Positions 11,086 through 24,520 of a stretch of DNA of 64,000 nt are shown one piece after another; the first letter of the stretch is position 1, and each line of letters starts with the position of its first letter. The stretch covers positions 24,570,001 through 24,634,000 of the forward strand of contig JAKSXM010000137.1 of the NCBI GenBank assembly GCA_022575985.1, read 5' to 3'. The position numbers and the translations under genes were made by a program. Under the pieces are notes generated by a model, which was given only the letters and a program-made list of their open reading frames with translations, made no database searches and was not told the DNA's origin. Origin of the DNA: Anagrus nilaparvatae. Lineage: Eukaryota; Arthropoda; Insecta; Hymenoptera; Mymaridae.

Positions 11086-12426
11086 TTTTTATTATATAAA
11101 AATTAAACAAAATTTATTTATTTGGAATTATAGTTGTTAAAGTTTTTACTTGGTTGTGTATACTATCAGCTATAGCTATTAAATTCGTACCATTATCAAC
11201 AGGTATAGGCAGAAAAGGCAGTACTTATAATCCTTAACGAAGTTTTTATTTTTAAAAAATTTAGTTTATTTTAAAATAAATTTATGCATAAAAATAAAGT
11301 TTCAGAAAGTTCCAAGCCACACGAACATTTACAAACAATATATGGCCATATTATGATAAAAATTTGATACAAGGTATTATCAAGCAGGAAAAGAAAATAC
11401 ACGAAAAATCATGCCCTAAATTTAATTTTGCATGCTAGAATGCAAGTTAGAATTAAAGTTTCTTATACAATTTGCAAATCTGTACTAAGGATTAAGCCTA
11501 AATCTGAACATCTCTTATAATTTTAAGATTCATTTTCATGATTATCCAATTCTCTAAAGCCACTTTGATAAAAGTAGATAATAATACTCAATAAATTTAA
11601 ATGGGAAAGGTTAGTTGAAGGAGTTAAAATTATAAAAATAACTTACGATATAGGTCAATTTCTCCTTGTGAAACATGAAATTTACATAATTATATTACTA
11701 AAGATGAAGAAGTTACTTTGAGAGTAATTTGCATATTTTCTTACACGTGTTAAATTGCAATTTCAAGTATTATAAATATTTAAGTAGACAGAAGAAAAAA
11801 GTTAAATTTTTTTTTTTAATTAATTTTTTTCACATGTGCAAGTTTGATAGTTCAAGCCTTTATTGTAACTAGGTGTTGATGAGATTTGTTGAATCGCACG
11901 AAGCAATCGGATACAATTTAAATATAAAATATCTATAATAATAACGGAAATTTACGGCGCGTGAAAAACACAATGTCGATGAACTTATTATAAAAAAGAT
12001 TCGATCAACTGAAACTACCTTTAATATAGTTACACTATTGTAACACCTATTTTTTTCTTTTATATAAAAAAAGCAACAAGTTATTTTTTTTTTTACTTTA
12101 ATATTTTTTATCATAATGAGTTTTTTCTGCAAAAATTTGCTTATTATTTCTGGTATAAAATACAAATAGACGAAAATCATCAAATTATTCATCGTGGTCT
12201 ATTTATTCTCGATCAAAATGAATAACATTTTTATTAAAATTTGATGAAATGATTTTAAATAGTAATTTAAAGGCAATATAAATACAGAAATGAATATATA
12301 AATAATAAAGCGATATGATATACAAAAACTAGGATACTGTGAAAATCAATTTAATATACGGTTTTAATAAAATTTGGATTTCTAGTTTATATGTTAGCTT
12401 GGTGGTTAACGAAAAAATTGCTCATA
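11086..12426. other. non-coding region, nothing recognised
   Basis: AT-rich sequence without a convincing frame. The one longer minus-strand frame (11869-12192) is low-complexity and resembles no family I know. Confidence 0.6.
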
Positions 12427-12687
12427 CTCCAGTCAATTTACAGTTTTGGGTATATGATTCCTGGCCACCACTAGATTTGGACTAGTATAGGTTTTTTGGG
12501 TCGCTGAAATTTAATTTCATGTCATTTTTTATCTAAAATACGCGATTCACTCTTAAATTAGCAAAAACTACCAATGAAAGGACCTAAAAATGACCTGAAA
12601 TTTGGATTCAGTAACCCGAAAAAAATTTGGTGATGGCCAGAAATTACACACCCCCCCCCCCTCCACAACTTCGTTACTTGACTGGAG
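12427..12687. mobile_element. CTCCAGTC-family MITE, compact copy
   Basis: Starts CTCCAGTCAATTT and ends TTGACTGGAG. Subterminal blocks are also inverted: TGGCCACCACTAGATTTGG near the left and AAATTTGGTGATGGCCAG near the right. The right side carries a run of about ten C, as in the copy at 35.6 kb. The internal GGTTTTTTGGGTCGCTGAA is shared with the larger family members at 34.5-35.6 kb and 62.0-63.65 kb. Flanks read ATA on the left and TCA on the right, so the duplication is unclear. Confidence 0.75.
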
Positions 12688-15600
12688 TCAAAAGGTCATA
12701 GCTCTTTTGATTACTTTCCAATTTTTGGATGAGTTAAAGGAATTTCTATATGGTAAATGGTCACTTTTAACTTCGTGTAGAGGTAATAAAAATGAAATTT
12801 GGTTTGCACGAGTCAAGCTAATATACATGCATGAATTCAGATGTTGACATAATGGAGCAAGATAAATTTGAAAAATTTTATTAAAAAAATTCACATATAT
12901 ATATATAAATGAAATTTTATTTGTTTATATAAAAATAAAACTATTTTTTTATTAAAATTTTTTTTCAGTTTTTTTAAAAAACTTTTATAAAAAAAAAATT
13001 ATGTAACATAAAGAATTTTTTTTACTTTTTATTTGATCAAAATATTTTATTCCGTTATAATTAAATTTATATCTGCTTTTTATTATCATTATAATTAAAT
13101 TAAAATTTATATAGCATTTATCTACTTTAACAATAATAATCTCTCTTTAATTAAATTTTTCTTTATTATCTATTTAATTATTGAATTTTATTTTATGCAG
13201 TGAAATTTATAATTTAATTATTTGAATTATTAATAAATAATAAATTATAAATATACGAATTAATTTATGAAGAAAATAATTAAAAACGTAATATTATAAT
13301 ATCAACTTTTATCGACGTTTTTCTATTATCTCAATTTTTCCTAGGTCACTAATTTCAGAAAATAAGTAAATTTTATATATCAATAATTTCAGAAACTTGA
13401 AGTTAATCAAATTTTTGTATAATTTATTTTATTCAATTTATAATTTTATTTTAACGAATCAGTAAAATGTGTAATTTAACCTTTAGTAAAATTATATGAG
13501 TTGGAAGTAGCGAGGGTCGTAGCCCAATGAAGTAGAACTCTCGCCTCTTGACTGCGAGGTTCAGGGTTCGATTCTCAGGCACAACTATAATTTTTTTCGC
13601 GTAAAGCTTCAGTTACATGTCAATGTATGCAATATTATTTAAGGCATATAATTTAATTGATAAAAATTAGACACTTTGAGAGTTTTTTCATTATAAAATT
13701 CATGTTAAATATTTTCGCTCATCAATTTCAGGAGCTAGTGTAAACCCAATTCCAACCTTTTTTTAGACAGAAAAAAAATCCAATAATATATTTTCAAGAA
13801 TTTGCTTGAATATTCAAGCAGTTAATCAACTTTGCCCTGTTGCTATATGGCCAAAAGTTAATAAAATTTCAAAAAATTATGCAAATCATCATTAAATTTC
13901 ACGATCAAACTATCCATATATAAAAAAAATGATTTGATGAATTTTCAAGCAATGTACTTTTACAGTGTACTCCCTTTAATTTAAAGTATTGTATTAGAAA
14001 GTCTTTAGAATTTTCTTATTAATTTTCTTATCTATGATTTATCCAAGTGAAATAAATAAGCTTCAAGATTTCAAAAGTTTCAGAAACTTTTAATCTGTAA
14101 ATTATTATGTAAGCAGGATATAGTTATCATTCATGAGTAGAATGAAGCTGTATAGCTCAGGAAGTCGAAATTATCTGCTGATTTTAGAATATTTGATGTC
14201 GGGTTTATGAAGATCTTACTTACTAATTTTGGTTTTAAAAAATTTTTTTATTGGTCAACTGAAAATTAAGGTTATCAAATCACAAAAATAATTTTTTAAA
14301 GACAAGCCCATATACAGAGAACTATTTTAATATCCAAAAATAACAGAAAAGTAAAAATCTAGATAAAACGGTATATTTTTGCACGTTTATATATAATAGC
14401 GAATGTGCTGTCAAGATTATTATCCTCTACGTACGAGCGAAAAATAGATCAAGCAAATAAGACCCTCGAGGCAATTGGCTAAATTGCGATAACTCGTCAT
14501 CTTTAAAATGACATATATAGGAAATTTCGCTTGACAAAGCATAAATTTTATCCACGAATAGTGACATATATATTATTAATTAATTTTATTTTTTTAATTA
14601 TAAAATAATTACTTTTTCAAGTTTTCTTTTTTGTTTATATTTTTTATAATTCGTATGCTATTTAATAAAGGATTTATTTAGGGCATAGTAATATACTATA
14701 AAGTTTGAATAAATGGGTTAATGTAATGAAAGAAAGATCCTTTTTTAGCTTTATTATTACAATTTATGAATCCTTTTTTTGCCAGTTACAATATAAAAAA
14801 AAAGACTTTTATTTTCAAACAACTATTAATTTTTATAAAAATGAAAAGTTTATTTTTCACATATTTTAATAATAAAATGTTATACTTTTAATTATTTTAA
14901 AAGTACATAATTAAAAATTATATGCTTTTTAAATCCTGAAAACATAAAACCAGTTAAAATAATTATTGCGACGAAAGAAAAGAGTATTTTCTATTTTGAT
15001 ATTTAAATTTTTAATAAAATGCTTTACTAATGAATATTTCGAGCAAGGATGCACTTTATTACAAAGTTTCGTATTAATTGTGTCACAGGATGAGATCGGA
15101 TGATGATTAAGATAAAATGCATATTTTCCTGTAATTTATAATAATGCAATTTCAAAATTTATTACCGAGGCTAATTATAATTTTGTCGCCGGTCTTTTTG
15201 AAACTTTCTGCTGACTTGTTAACGTGAGCCTCAAAAACTCATTTTTCTTATTTTTGATCAATTTTAACGCTTCGCTTATTTATTAGATTCTCCAATCTTA
15301 ACTGTAAAGCTTTGATATTTGATCACTGCAAGCTTTGAATAAATTTCTGATAAAAATAATGGCTGGGTTTTACACCAGCTTCCTTAAAAATACTGACCCA
15401 TTTAGACTAAAAGTTTCGAAAAATACAATTAACTTAAAGCACACTAATTAAATTTTATTCGAGTACGAAAATTACAAGAAATAAAAATAATTTTTTATAT
15501 GAAAAAAGCCTAAAGTAATACACTTTCTTATGATATTATAAGTAAGTTAACATTTTCTTCGTTTTTTTAGAGCTTTTCGGCTCAACGCCTTTCAAGTAAA

Positions 15601-18600
15601 AAATGAAAAAAAAAGCTGCATTTTTTTACTGCAGACTTTGCCTTATAACGGTTAAATACCTTTTCTTCGTTCTTTTTTATTCGCTAATGCTGAGATAAAT
15701 ATGAAAAATAAAATTAAAAAAAAAGGCTGCATGCAAGATTTACTTATAAATTCGTTTTTTCTTTGCCATGCTCTATTTTTTAAGCTAAAAAAAAAGTGCA
15801 CAGCAATCTCATTATACACGTTAATAAAAATATTTAGACTAAAGCAGAAGGAGCTTTAATAAGTGATTTCAATTTTAGTATTTAAATTATATGATAATAA
15901 AAAGCAAGTAGTAAAAGTCAACGTACTGGCCTTATGCCGAATATCTTTAATATCATAAATTTACACATCAGGCTAAAGCAATATAAAAAAGTTGCGCAAT
16001 GCCGTAAAGTCTATATTGGTATTTTTTTCTTAGTGTCATATGTGTGTCCCTGATTCATATAAACTTGTATTTATAATATCAGCACACGAGGGTCAGAGCC
16101 CCTTAACTTTATAATTGTAAAAAGCCCCTCAAATGTTGCCCTTGTATCGAACAGATGTACAAACATTTATTGAATTTTTATTAACTTTATAGACATTTTT
16201 TTAATTATGATTGACCTGTAAAATTATTACTCGAAACTTTTTCTCTGTTGTAGTTGCTGCCTTTTTTTGGCCCTGTGACAATTTCAGTATTTGTCGATAA
16301 AATTTAAGTGTTAAAAGGTACTTGAACTTTGCTTGTAAGAATAATCTTATTTTGCATTTTTTTTGTTATTTATAAAAACGATGTACAGAATTTTTAATAT
16401 TTATTTTCTAAGTGATTAATTTTATACCAAATTGGACTAAACCTAATGGCCGGGTCTTTAAATCGGTTCAAAAATATTTTTTGCACTTTTTGGCTCCTTG
16501 CAGATGCGCAGTTCAAATAAACTTTTAAGCCCCAGAATCGGAATGTGTGGTAAATTTTCTAAAAAAACTGTTTAAAAAAATCAACAAAACAAACTTTATA
16601 TACACGTTTAACTTTAACATATATTTTCAACTACATCACGAAGTCATAAAATATTAACAAAATTACAGTATCGTGTTTTTATAAAATAATTATTATAAAT
16701 ACCTAAATGAAAATAACCCCTTTTTTCAAATTTGTATTAAATTAATAAATTTCAAACAAATACAAAATTCAATTATTTATTTTAAATTAAATTTCATATT
16801 TTTTCGTGTAATTAAAATTTTTTTTATATTTTGATAAACAGGATAATAATTTATTCATTTTAATTTAAAACAAACTCTTTTTAAATTTAATTTTTTTCTG
16901 ATGTCTAAGATTTTATTTTTCTTTTTTATTTAGATTAACAAAGTTATAGAGAAAAAAATTAAATATAAAAAGAGTTAAAGTAATATGGTAAAAAGGTTCA
17001 TAAAAAAAGGAAAAAGAAAGTAATAACTAAAGATTCTTATATTTGATAAAAAAAGTTTTATAATTTCGTTTAAAGTTTAGAACTTTTTTATATAATAAGA
17101 ACAAATTTTAATTTCTTTTTTATATGAAAAAATAGGTTCAATTAGCTCAAAGTTTATGATGACAAATTATTTTTTAGTTCTTGTAAAATTTAATCATTAT
17201 TTAGACGCTGTTCATAAAAAACTCATGCAAGGTGGCCTAAGAAAGGAATGTAAGAAACCCGCGTATAAGCAAAAAAGTGATTTTTACATTAAATAAGTGA
17301 ACTTATGTACCTTATTTGTGATCCCAAAAATCATTTTTTTTTTCATTCAGTAAAGTTTTCAATCTAAAGTTGATTTCTCTAAGCTCAAAAATAGGGTCTG
17401 GGAATATACTTTAATGGACTCCATGGCCTATAAGGCTAAATAATCTTTATTTGCATGCTGAATGTACTTGAAAACCATTATTATGAAATTTAAAACTGAT
17501 TTAAAAATGTTTTGCTATTATATTTAATTGAATAAATTTTTTTTTATTCATGCTCAAAAAAACAAACAAAAACAGAAATCTAATCTAAACAATTACCTTA
17601 TTTGTACGTTTCGATAATTTAAAATAAAAAATCATTTTTTTCAAACTAAAATAAATATTTATTGCATATTGTTTCTTTTTTCTAGAGGCAAACAGCCAAA
17701 TTATCCTTTTTTAAATGCCTGAATAAACTCGAAATAAAAAATTTTTATTTACTCTTGTCATAACATATTTTTTATATATGAGTTAAATGATATTTAAAAT
17801 TTTTTTACTTTAATGAATCATTAACGTTATAATTGACGTTAATATGGCCTTTGGGTAATCATCTTAAATTATCGTGTTTAATGATTCGTTTAAAATTTCA
17901 ATCGTGCATTAATTTTAAATGAATCTAAAAACAACGATTTATTGATTTTCCCAAGCTAATTTTAAAAATTATAATAAGGTTAATAAAAATATTCGAACAA
18001 TATCTTTGACCTGTAAATCTTAAAATATATACCAAAACAGTAACTTTGTATTACACATTTGCCCTAGTTATCTCCTATTTCTATTCAAACTAAACTATAT
18101 TATCCTTAAAATAAAACAAAATTTATTAAAAAAATTTTGTTGTTTTTCGATATTTTATTGATTTTGTATATAAAATAAAAATTCAATAATCTGAGCAGAA
18201 GCAAAACAAAATTAAACTTGTCGGTATAAATTATTAAGTCCAGTCTCAAAAAAAAGAAAGAAATATGAAAAATTATTATCATTATATTTAATATGTTAAA
18301 ATCTGCATAAATTCTATATACCTACATTATTGAAAGGTTTCATAATAATATATATTTATTCACTCGAGCTTTATGTACATAAAAGTTTTGACAACACGAA
18401 ATTCTATTATCATAAACATATAAAGGGAGATTATTTTTTTTTCTCTGTATACAGCAATATAAGTTTCTATTTTTATCTAAATATCTCCAAGTATCATTGA
18501 ATAAAGTCCAGTATATTTTCAAATAAAAATTTATAAGAGCTCTTACAAAGGTTTTTAAATATGAGCAAAGAACCTTTTTTAAGATACATGTGTTCAGAAC

Positions 18601-19150
18601 TTTTATATTTTATGCAATCATATTATATCATATTTTGATAATCGAGAAATTTCTTGCGTAAAAAAAATAATATATTTCTGATCATTTAAAAAATTGGGCT
18701 TGAATGAAAATTTATAATTATTATACAAACACATACAGAATTTTAAGATGGGCCTAGTATTGCTTGTACTAGGTAAATATCACAGTAAATTATTAAAATA
18801 ATCAAAAGACAGCCACTAAAAAAATAAATATGACAAGTGACAAATACCAGAGCAAAATCATTATGGAGATTCGCTAATGGGAATAACAATGTTACGTCTA
18901 TGTTGATTTTACTGAATGAACAAATGATTATACTAGACTTTAACTTCTACTGACTACAAGTGATCATTAAATGACTAACTTTAAAGACTGTAACAGAATA
19001 ACGATAACGACTGACCTTTTTGCCTTGGCTCTTATGCAGACACCAAGCAACGGGAAAGGATCTAAGTTCAATTAAAGAAATAACTAAAAGAATCAGGTAA
19101 AAGCTTAATTTATTAATTACAAGAGTAATCATAAACATATATATAAATAA
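12688..19150. other. long gene-free stretch
   Basis: Apart from the tRNA-like sequence at 13.5 kb, I see only AT-rich DNA with poly-A/poly-T runs. No frame shows domain similarity. The longer frames at 18340-18522 and 18947-19138 (minus) look fortuitous. Confidence 0.6.
13501..13586 (+). repeat. tRNA-like sequence, probable SINE head or tRNA pseudogene
   Basis: An A-box-like GTCGTAGCCCAATGAAG (13516-13532) and a B-box-like GGGTTCGATTC (13564-13574) lie at tRNA spacing. An anticodon-type stem CTCGC / GCGAG (13540-13544, 13554-13558) encloses CTCTTGACT, two bases too long for a normal loop; read as CTCTTGA it would carry a Lys CTT anticodon. The T stem has one mismatch, and the outer stem (GTTG / CAAC) pairs only in part. 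The defects argue against a functional tRNA and for a tRNA-derived element with internal Pol III promoter boxes. Confidence 0.5.
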
Positions 19151-20090
19151 TCTCCATGCGGGAATACAATCAACTTTATATGCAATTCTCCAAAAATTTT
19201 GGATAGCGGATGGACGTAATCAAGTTCGACATGTTATATGAAAATGTGTCACTTGCTTTCGTGCAAACCCGAAACTTGCAGAATATAAAATGGGTAATTT
19301 ACCAGCAATACGACTACAACCAGTTAGACCTTTTTACCATATTGGTATGGATTATTGTGGTCCTTTTTATATCAAAGAAGGTAAATATCGTAATGCTAAA
19401 ACCAAAAAGGTTTTTGTTGCTGTATTTGTATGCTTGGTCGTTAAGGCAGTACACATTGAAGCTGTTTCCGATTTAACTTCTGATGCACTTATTGCAGCCC
19501 TCAAACGATTTGTGGGTAGACGAGATAAACCGCAAACAATTTCATGTGATAATACAAATACCTTTGTTTGGGCAAAAAATGAATTAAACGACTTGTATAA
19601 ATTAGTCAACTCAGAAAATCATCAATTAAGCGTAAATGAATTTTCATGCAAAAACAATATTGCATGGAAATTTATTCCCCCTTTTCGCTCCTCATATGGG
19701 TGGACTTTGGGAATCTCATGTTAAAATTTTTAAACATCATCTAAAACGGGTAACTCATAATTTATCATTTTCTTAGAAACAGCTTAATACCCTCGCGATA
19801 GAAATAGAGTCAATACTAAATTCGCCACCTATTAGTCCAATGTCCAATGATCCTAATGACCTAAATGCCCTATCTCCTGGTCACTTCCTAATTGGTCAAT
19901 CTTTAACGAGTTTATTATTTGTTGAGTGATTTCCACCGTATAAATTTCATGAAATGAGGCCCAAACTAAGAGTGCTGATCCTTCTAAATCCGCGAGTATA
20001 TATAGTGACGGGAGAATTTGACAAATTATCAAATTCTCCTCCTAAACTTTGTATGGGAATGTAACGTTTCGCAATAGCTGACGTGGTCCA
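19151..20090 (+). pseudogene. BEL/Pao LTR-retroelement integrase remnant
   Basis: Frames give the end of a BEL/Pao polyprotein: a His/Cys zinc region (LHAGIQSTLYAI, then KCVTCFRANPKLAEYKMG with C-x2-C), the integrase core start (FYHIGMDYCGPFYIKEG) with the first catalytic Asp, KAVHIEAVSDLTSDA, and a second acidic site region (ISCDNTNTFVW). Farther on come ESILNSPPISPMSND and ALSPGHFLIG (~19800-19905), the usual segment downstream of the core. An in-frame TGA interrupts the zinc region near 19230, and the frame shifts between ~19720 and 19780. The Asn-Thr in the second site replaces the usual Gly-Thr. Gag, protease and RT are absent. It is a dead fragment. Confidence 0.85.
20011..20039. repeat. 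short perfect hairpin
   Basis: GGAGAATTTGA (20011-20021) and TCAAATTCTCC (20029-20039) are perfect complements around a 7-base loop, within the tail of the BEL/Pao remnant. Function unknown. Confidence 0.6.
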
Positions 20091-20243
20091 ACGCCCAAAA
20101 ACCTGGTGGGAACTTGACCAATTTTTAGTATTGGTAAAAGAGTGTGGTCAATCCTTATTAGCAAATTACACAAACTTTCGAATTTGTTCTTTTTCTAAAA
20201 CTTGTCACCAAGTCCTGTTAAATAATATATTTAACGTGAATCA

Positions 20244-20968
20244 TTCTTGATTCTTTACTTAAATATTGCGCCCTTTATTTAGGCCAATATGTCGTTACGT
20301 TATACTTTCCTCCATAGTAGAAAAAATTTGTAAAACAAATTTTTGTTTATAATTTATCTCTTATTAATCACTACATATTATGCCAACTCTGAAGAATCAA
20401 AACCAAATATAAAAAGAGACAAAAGAAAATTTTTAAAGTTTCCAGTATAACCAAATACATGAGCTTTACAAAAAATTAATATTGGCTTGAATCTTATTTT
20501 ATGATCCTTTCTTAAATATGGCTCAAATCTAGAGTTTTCTGATAAAAAATCTTTCTTAATTCTAAGTACAAATGTATAATTTTCCTAATTTTACATTACT
20601 TAACGCTCTCTCCTCTCCTAAAATCTAAAACACTAAGTCTTTTTACAATAAAAAGTAAAATTTTTCTATTTTACATCACCTATCATTCTTTTCTCGCCTA
20701 AAATCTAAAGCACTAGGTGCTTTTACAAAAATTTTGTAGGATATATATATATAAAAAAATGCACCATATAATTAATTTCATACAAAAATAATTAAAAACA
20801 TTTATAATGATTAAAAATATTTACAATTATTACTAAATCCAAAAAAAAACTTTTTTATATATGCTAAAGTTTTCTTCCTTTTTTAAAATTTGTAAACAAA
20901 TCCCGTTTCTTGATTCTTTACTTAAATATTACGCCCTTTATGTGGGCCAATATGTTGTTACGTTACAA
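20244..20968. repeat. pair of ~60-bp direct repeats ~660 bp apart
   Basis: TTCTTGATTCTTTACTTAAA through GGCCAATATGTCGTTACGTTA (about 20245-20301) recurs near 20908-20964 with a few changes (GGCCAATATGTTGTTACGTTA). Between them is an imperfect ~95-bp duplication (CCTAAAATCTAAARCACTAR, near 20620 and 20700). Placed just after the BEL/Pao remnant, the pair may be parts of decayed LTRs. Confidence 0.65.
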
Positions 20969-21765
20969 CAAAATTGAACCTAAAAGGAAATTTTCATTGA
21001 ACGATACTTTTGTTAACGAATAATTATATAGTAATTATACATATACCTATATAGATGCTCTACGAGTATACCTAAATATAGTTTTTGAATATCCAAATCA
21101 AGTAACTATTCCAACAGTTAATCAAAAATAAATAAACTTCGTTTTAATTAAATTAATTAAAATATTCAAAACCTACAAGTATATTTTAGTAATTTAAGTA
21201 ACACAAACAAACTGCATAATTATATATTTCCATTTTTAGAAAATAAAGTTATCGATAAACAAATAAAATTGAATTCAATATGGTATATTTACTATTTTTT
21301 ATAAAACTTATTGATTTATATATTATTATATTTTTCCTTTAAGAAATCATTAGCGATTTCTTTATATTCTTTGTACAAAAGATCTTAAAAGTACAATATT
21401 TTAACAAAGGGTCTATTAGTACGAATGTATTTACAAATAAAAGTTGATAAGAATTTACATATCTTATAAGCAAGCGAATAAAAAGCTTTTTAAAGAGTAC
21501 AAATACAACCCTTTATATTTTTTATGGAAATTTTCTTACTCAAAGTATTTTTATCTAACTTTTTATAAAAAGCTGTTTGCATATTTCTTTTTTACGTTTT
21601 TAAACATTTCTAAAATTAAATTACAATATTTAAATGTTTACCTGTTTCTATAAACTATAGTAATACTTTTTTTAAACTTTTTTATTTTACTGAGCACTAT
21701 TTTTTATCAGTATTAACCGTAAAATTTACACACTTAATATGACCATTAATTGCAGCAATAGCACA
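20969..21765. other. non-coding AT-rich stretch
   Basis: Nothing recognisable. The 69-codon frame at 21444-21653 is Phe/Lys/Tyr-rich low-complexity translation. Confidence 0.6.
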
Positions 21766-23140
21766 ATACCTGCAACTCGACAGGGGTCCTTAGCAGACAA
21801 TGGAAAGTACCTCTACTGGCCATTATTAGCAAGGGAAAGGGTGACCCAACACTCTCATCTTACTTGCGACCGCTAGGACTGCTAGACACGGCAAGAAAAG
21901 GTTTGAAAATATGCTAAAACCTCGCATTTTAAATGCAGTACAAGCAGCAGTGACCGGGTACTCTTCTACGACACCTTTTAAGGAAATAGTAGAAGAAACG
22001 TGACAGCTGGTGCAGCTTAAGGTTCAATATTGTGACCTGATTTATAGAACATTTCTTACAATGGTATCCTGATACTGGAGCTAGCGAATGGATATTTCAA
22101 GATAGGTTACGCGGACGATATTGCCCTCGTTATTGTCACCAGAATCGTGCAACAGGCGCAGAACTGCCTAAGCGTCTACATGTTAAAAAAAAACTTATGG
22201 ATGGAAGAGCATGGATTAAGTCTAGCAGCTGCTAAGACAGAAATCGTGTTATTCACGAGGAAAAGAATAAACACTGATATCCTAATACAAATAGATGAAG
22301 ATACCATCATCCAAACAAAAAGAGATAAAATATCTGGTTATTACATTGGATACGAAGCTCAACTACTGGGAATATATCTCTCAAAGAGTCAAGAAGGCAT
22401 ATACTAAGACACTAGCCCATGAGCAGGCTGATGGAGAATCTGAACGGTCCTAAGGCTAGCAAGCGGAAGTTACTAATATTTGTAACCCATTTAATACTAT
22501 TGTATGGAGCAGAAATCTGGGAGGAAGCGCTAGACATAACTGTTTATGCGAAAGGTTTGATAAAAGTACAGAGGCAAGGTACCCTATGGATTGAACCGGA
22601 CTGTTTCTGAAGCGGCAATTCTTGTGATCGCTGGAATAATACCAATTAAGCTCCTCGCCAAAAAACGCAAAATTATATATAGCAGGGAGAAGGAGGGCGA
22701 AGCTGACCAGATCAAAGCGAACGTTAGGAAGGATACGATGCTAGAGTGGCAGGTTCTCTGGGAATACTGTGCGCGCAGCAGATGGACCAAATGTCTCATT
22801 AAAATTGTGCCTTGGATCCAAAGAGAATATGGGGTAGTGAATCACTTTTTAACCCAATTCCTTAGTAGACAGACTTTTCCAGTCTGATATCTTTAAGATG
22901 GGTAAGGTTGGAGGCCCTGAATGTGTGTTTTATCCCAGTGAACACAACGATGCGTATCACACATTTTTTGACTGCGATCGTTGAATGGCCAAAAAGATAG
23001 TGCTTGAAATATAAATAGGCGAAATCACGCCTAACAACAACGTTGGGAAAATGCTTCAAAACGAAGAAACATGGAGCATTGTGGCCAAGCCTGTAGAAGG
23101 TATTCTGCGAACTAAGAAACTATTGACGACACCCTAGTTA
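21766..23140 (+). pseudogene. R1-like non-LTR retrotransposon remnant
   Basis: Ordered blocks of a non-LTR ORF2 in several frames: IISKGKGDPTLSSYLRPLG (~21820-21876), the catalytic block GYFKIGYADDIALVI with YADD at 22110-22121, WMEEHGLSLAAAKTEIV, LLYGAEIWEEAL, RTVSEAAILVIAGIIPIKLL (~22596), EWQVLWEYCARSRWTKCLI, LTQFLSRQTF, and the Cys/His end EHNDAYHTFFDC. The order RTVSEAAxVIAGxxP-EWQ-W-LTQxLSGHG-H-C is that of R1-clade elements. Many frameshifts and stops and a missing N-terminal half show it is dead. The tail runs into a (TTTA)n stretch at ~23231-23256, as is common at 3' ends of such elements. Confidence 0.88.
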
Positions 23141-23713
23141 TAGGAGCCGTATGCAAGAGCAGTTCAGATAGGCGGTACTTGTACACGGTACCAAAGGGGG
23201 AACAACGGAGGATCTACAAAGATATTAAAATTTATTTTTATTTATTTATTTATTTAACTATATATTTATTTATCTTTTTCGACGACTGGATGGAAGTGAC
23301 AGCATACAGGCCTAATATTTATTTTATTTTAATTTTATTTTCATAACTTTCATTTAAAATTTTCTTTTAGCAAAAATTTTTTTTAAGCTGTTTAGGCCAA
23401 TTTTAGACGAAAGACAGCGAAGTCTATAAATAGAATAAAAATGAAAGGATCTTCAATAAGTGAGGATACAAAATGGTCCCAAGCTGAGTTGCATGAGGTA
23501 TGAAGGGAATGCATTTTTAGTTGGTATGGCGAGGTATTGCCCCACATAACTGTCAGTTAGGATGCTGAACAGTATTCGTAATGCATTCCTCCATTTCCTA
23601 TGCAAAACAAATACAAAAAACAAAGTATAATTTTTAAACTTAAACCAAATGTTTTTAATTATTTTCATATGTTTATTTACCATTTCAATTTTTATGTTTC
23701 TACTAAAATTATT
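23141..23713. other. non-coding, including (TTTA)n tail
   Basis: Contains the TTTA-repeat tail of the non-LTR remnant and unassigned sequence. No gene recognised. Confidence 0.55.
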
Positions 23714-24520
23714 TTAATCAGCTCTTTCTTCAAGATATTCAAATGTTTCTAAATAACCTATCTGACATATTGATTTTATAATTAAATCTACAGTATTTGC
23801 ATCTTTAGCAGTTTTAATACCCTTATTTTCAAATAAATATTTTATTATATTACAATGATTGTAATGAAAATTTAGTATAAATTTCTTGCATTCTTCATCT
23901 TTTATATAGTCTATTAATAATTTTATTACTTTAGTTTGAGCACACATAATGTAATAAGCTAATAAATAAGAGTACTCGTAACCACTAGAAAATTTTATTG
24001 CAGCTTTTGGTACTTTGATTGATAAGAAGCCTACATCAGGACGAAATTGATGATATTCAAAAGAACGAATATTCTGCACTTCCTTAGCAACATGCAATAA
24101 TATTTCTCTTTGATGAACAATTGAAATATGATCTAAATTTCACCATGTAACAGTAATATTCAAGCAATATGATACATTTTTTGTTCCATTGCATAAGATA
24201 AAGCTGATTTATTACAATCATCAAGCCAATTAACCAACTTAATGAGGTATGAATTACCATGTTTGGTTTACTTGAACAAACTATTTCCAACAGTCTCTTC
24301 AATTTGTACTGGGTTAATGATAATATTAGCATTAATACCAAAATCTTTTAAGTGTTCCAATAACAGTGTTAATAATTCTCCATGATTATCTTTAACAGTG
24401 TAAGTAATCAAAGGAGATATATCTGGTATTTTATCGATTAATAACCCTTTGTAATCTAATTTTATTAAACTATCGATTAAATGTTTAAGTTTTTCTATTT
24501 TTTATTTGTAAAATTGTAAG
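23714..24520 (-). pseudogene. ankyrin-repeat-like protein pseudogene
   Basis: Reading the minus strand from ~24520, one frame gives KIEKLKHLIDSLIKLDYKG, DISPLITYTVKDNHGELLTL, LLEHLKDFGINANIIINPVQ, then a stop near 24270, KLVNWLDDCNKSALSYAMEQ, a stop, ILLLHGEI, another stop and a one-base shift near 24130. The frame then stays open from HVAKEVQNIRSF to the TGA at 23714. Segments such as NKSALSYAMEQKMYHIA-ILLLHG and NHCNIIKYLFENKG match the helix-loop-helix rhythm of ankyrin repeats. Three stops and a frameshift mean it cannot make the full protein; the intact last 127 codons might be a residual frame. The parent gene is not in the window. Confidence 0.6.

Noticed and set aside
11869..12192. 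107-codon minus-strand frame
   Set aside because: Translation is dominated by AT-codon residues, with no motif and no splice or promoter support.
13501..13586. Functional tRNA gene
   Set aside because: Nine-base anticodon loop, mismatched T stem and weak acceptor stem; kept only as a tRNA-like repeat.
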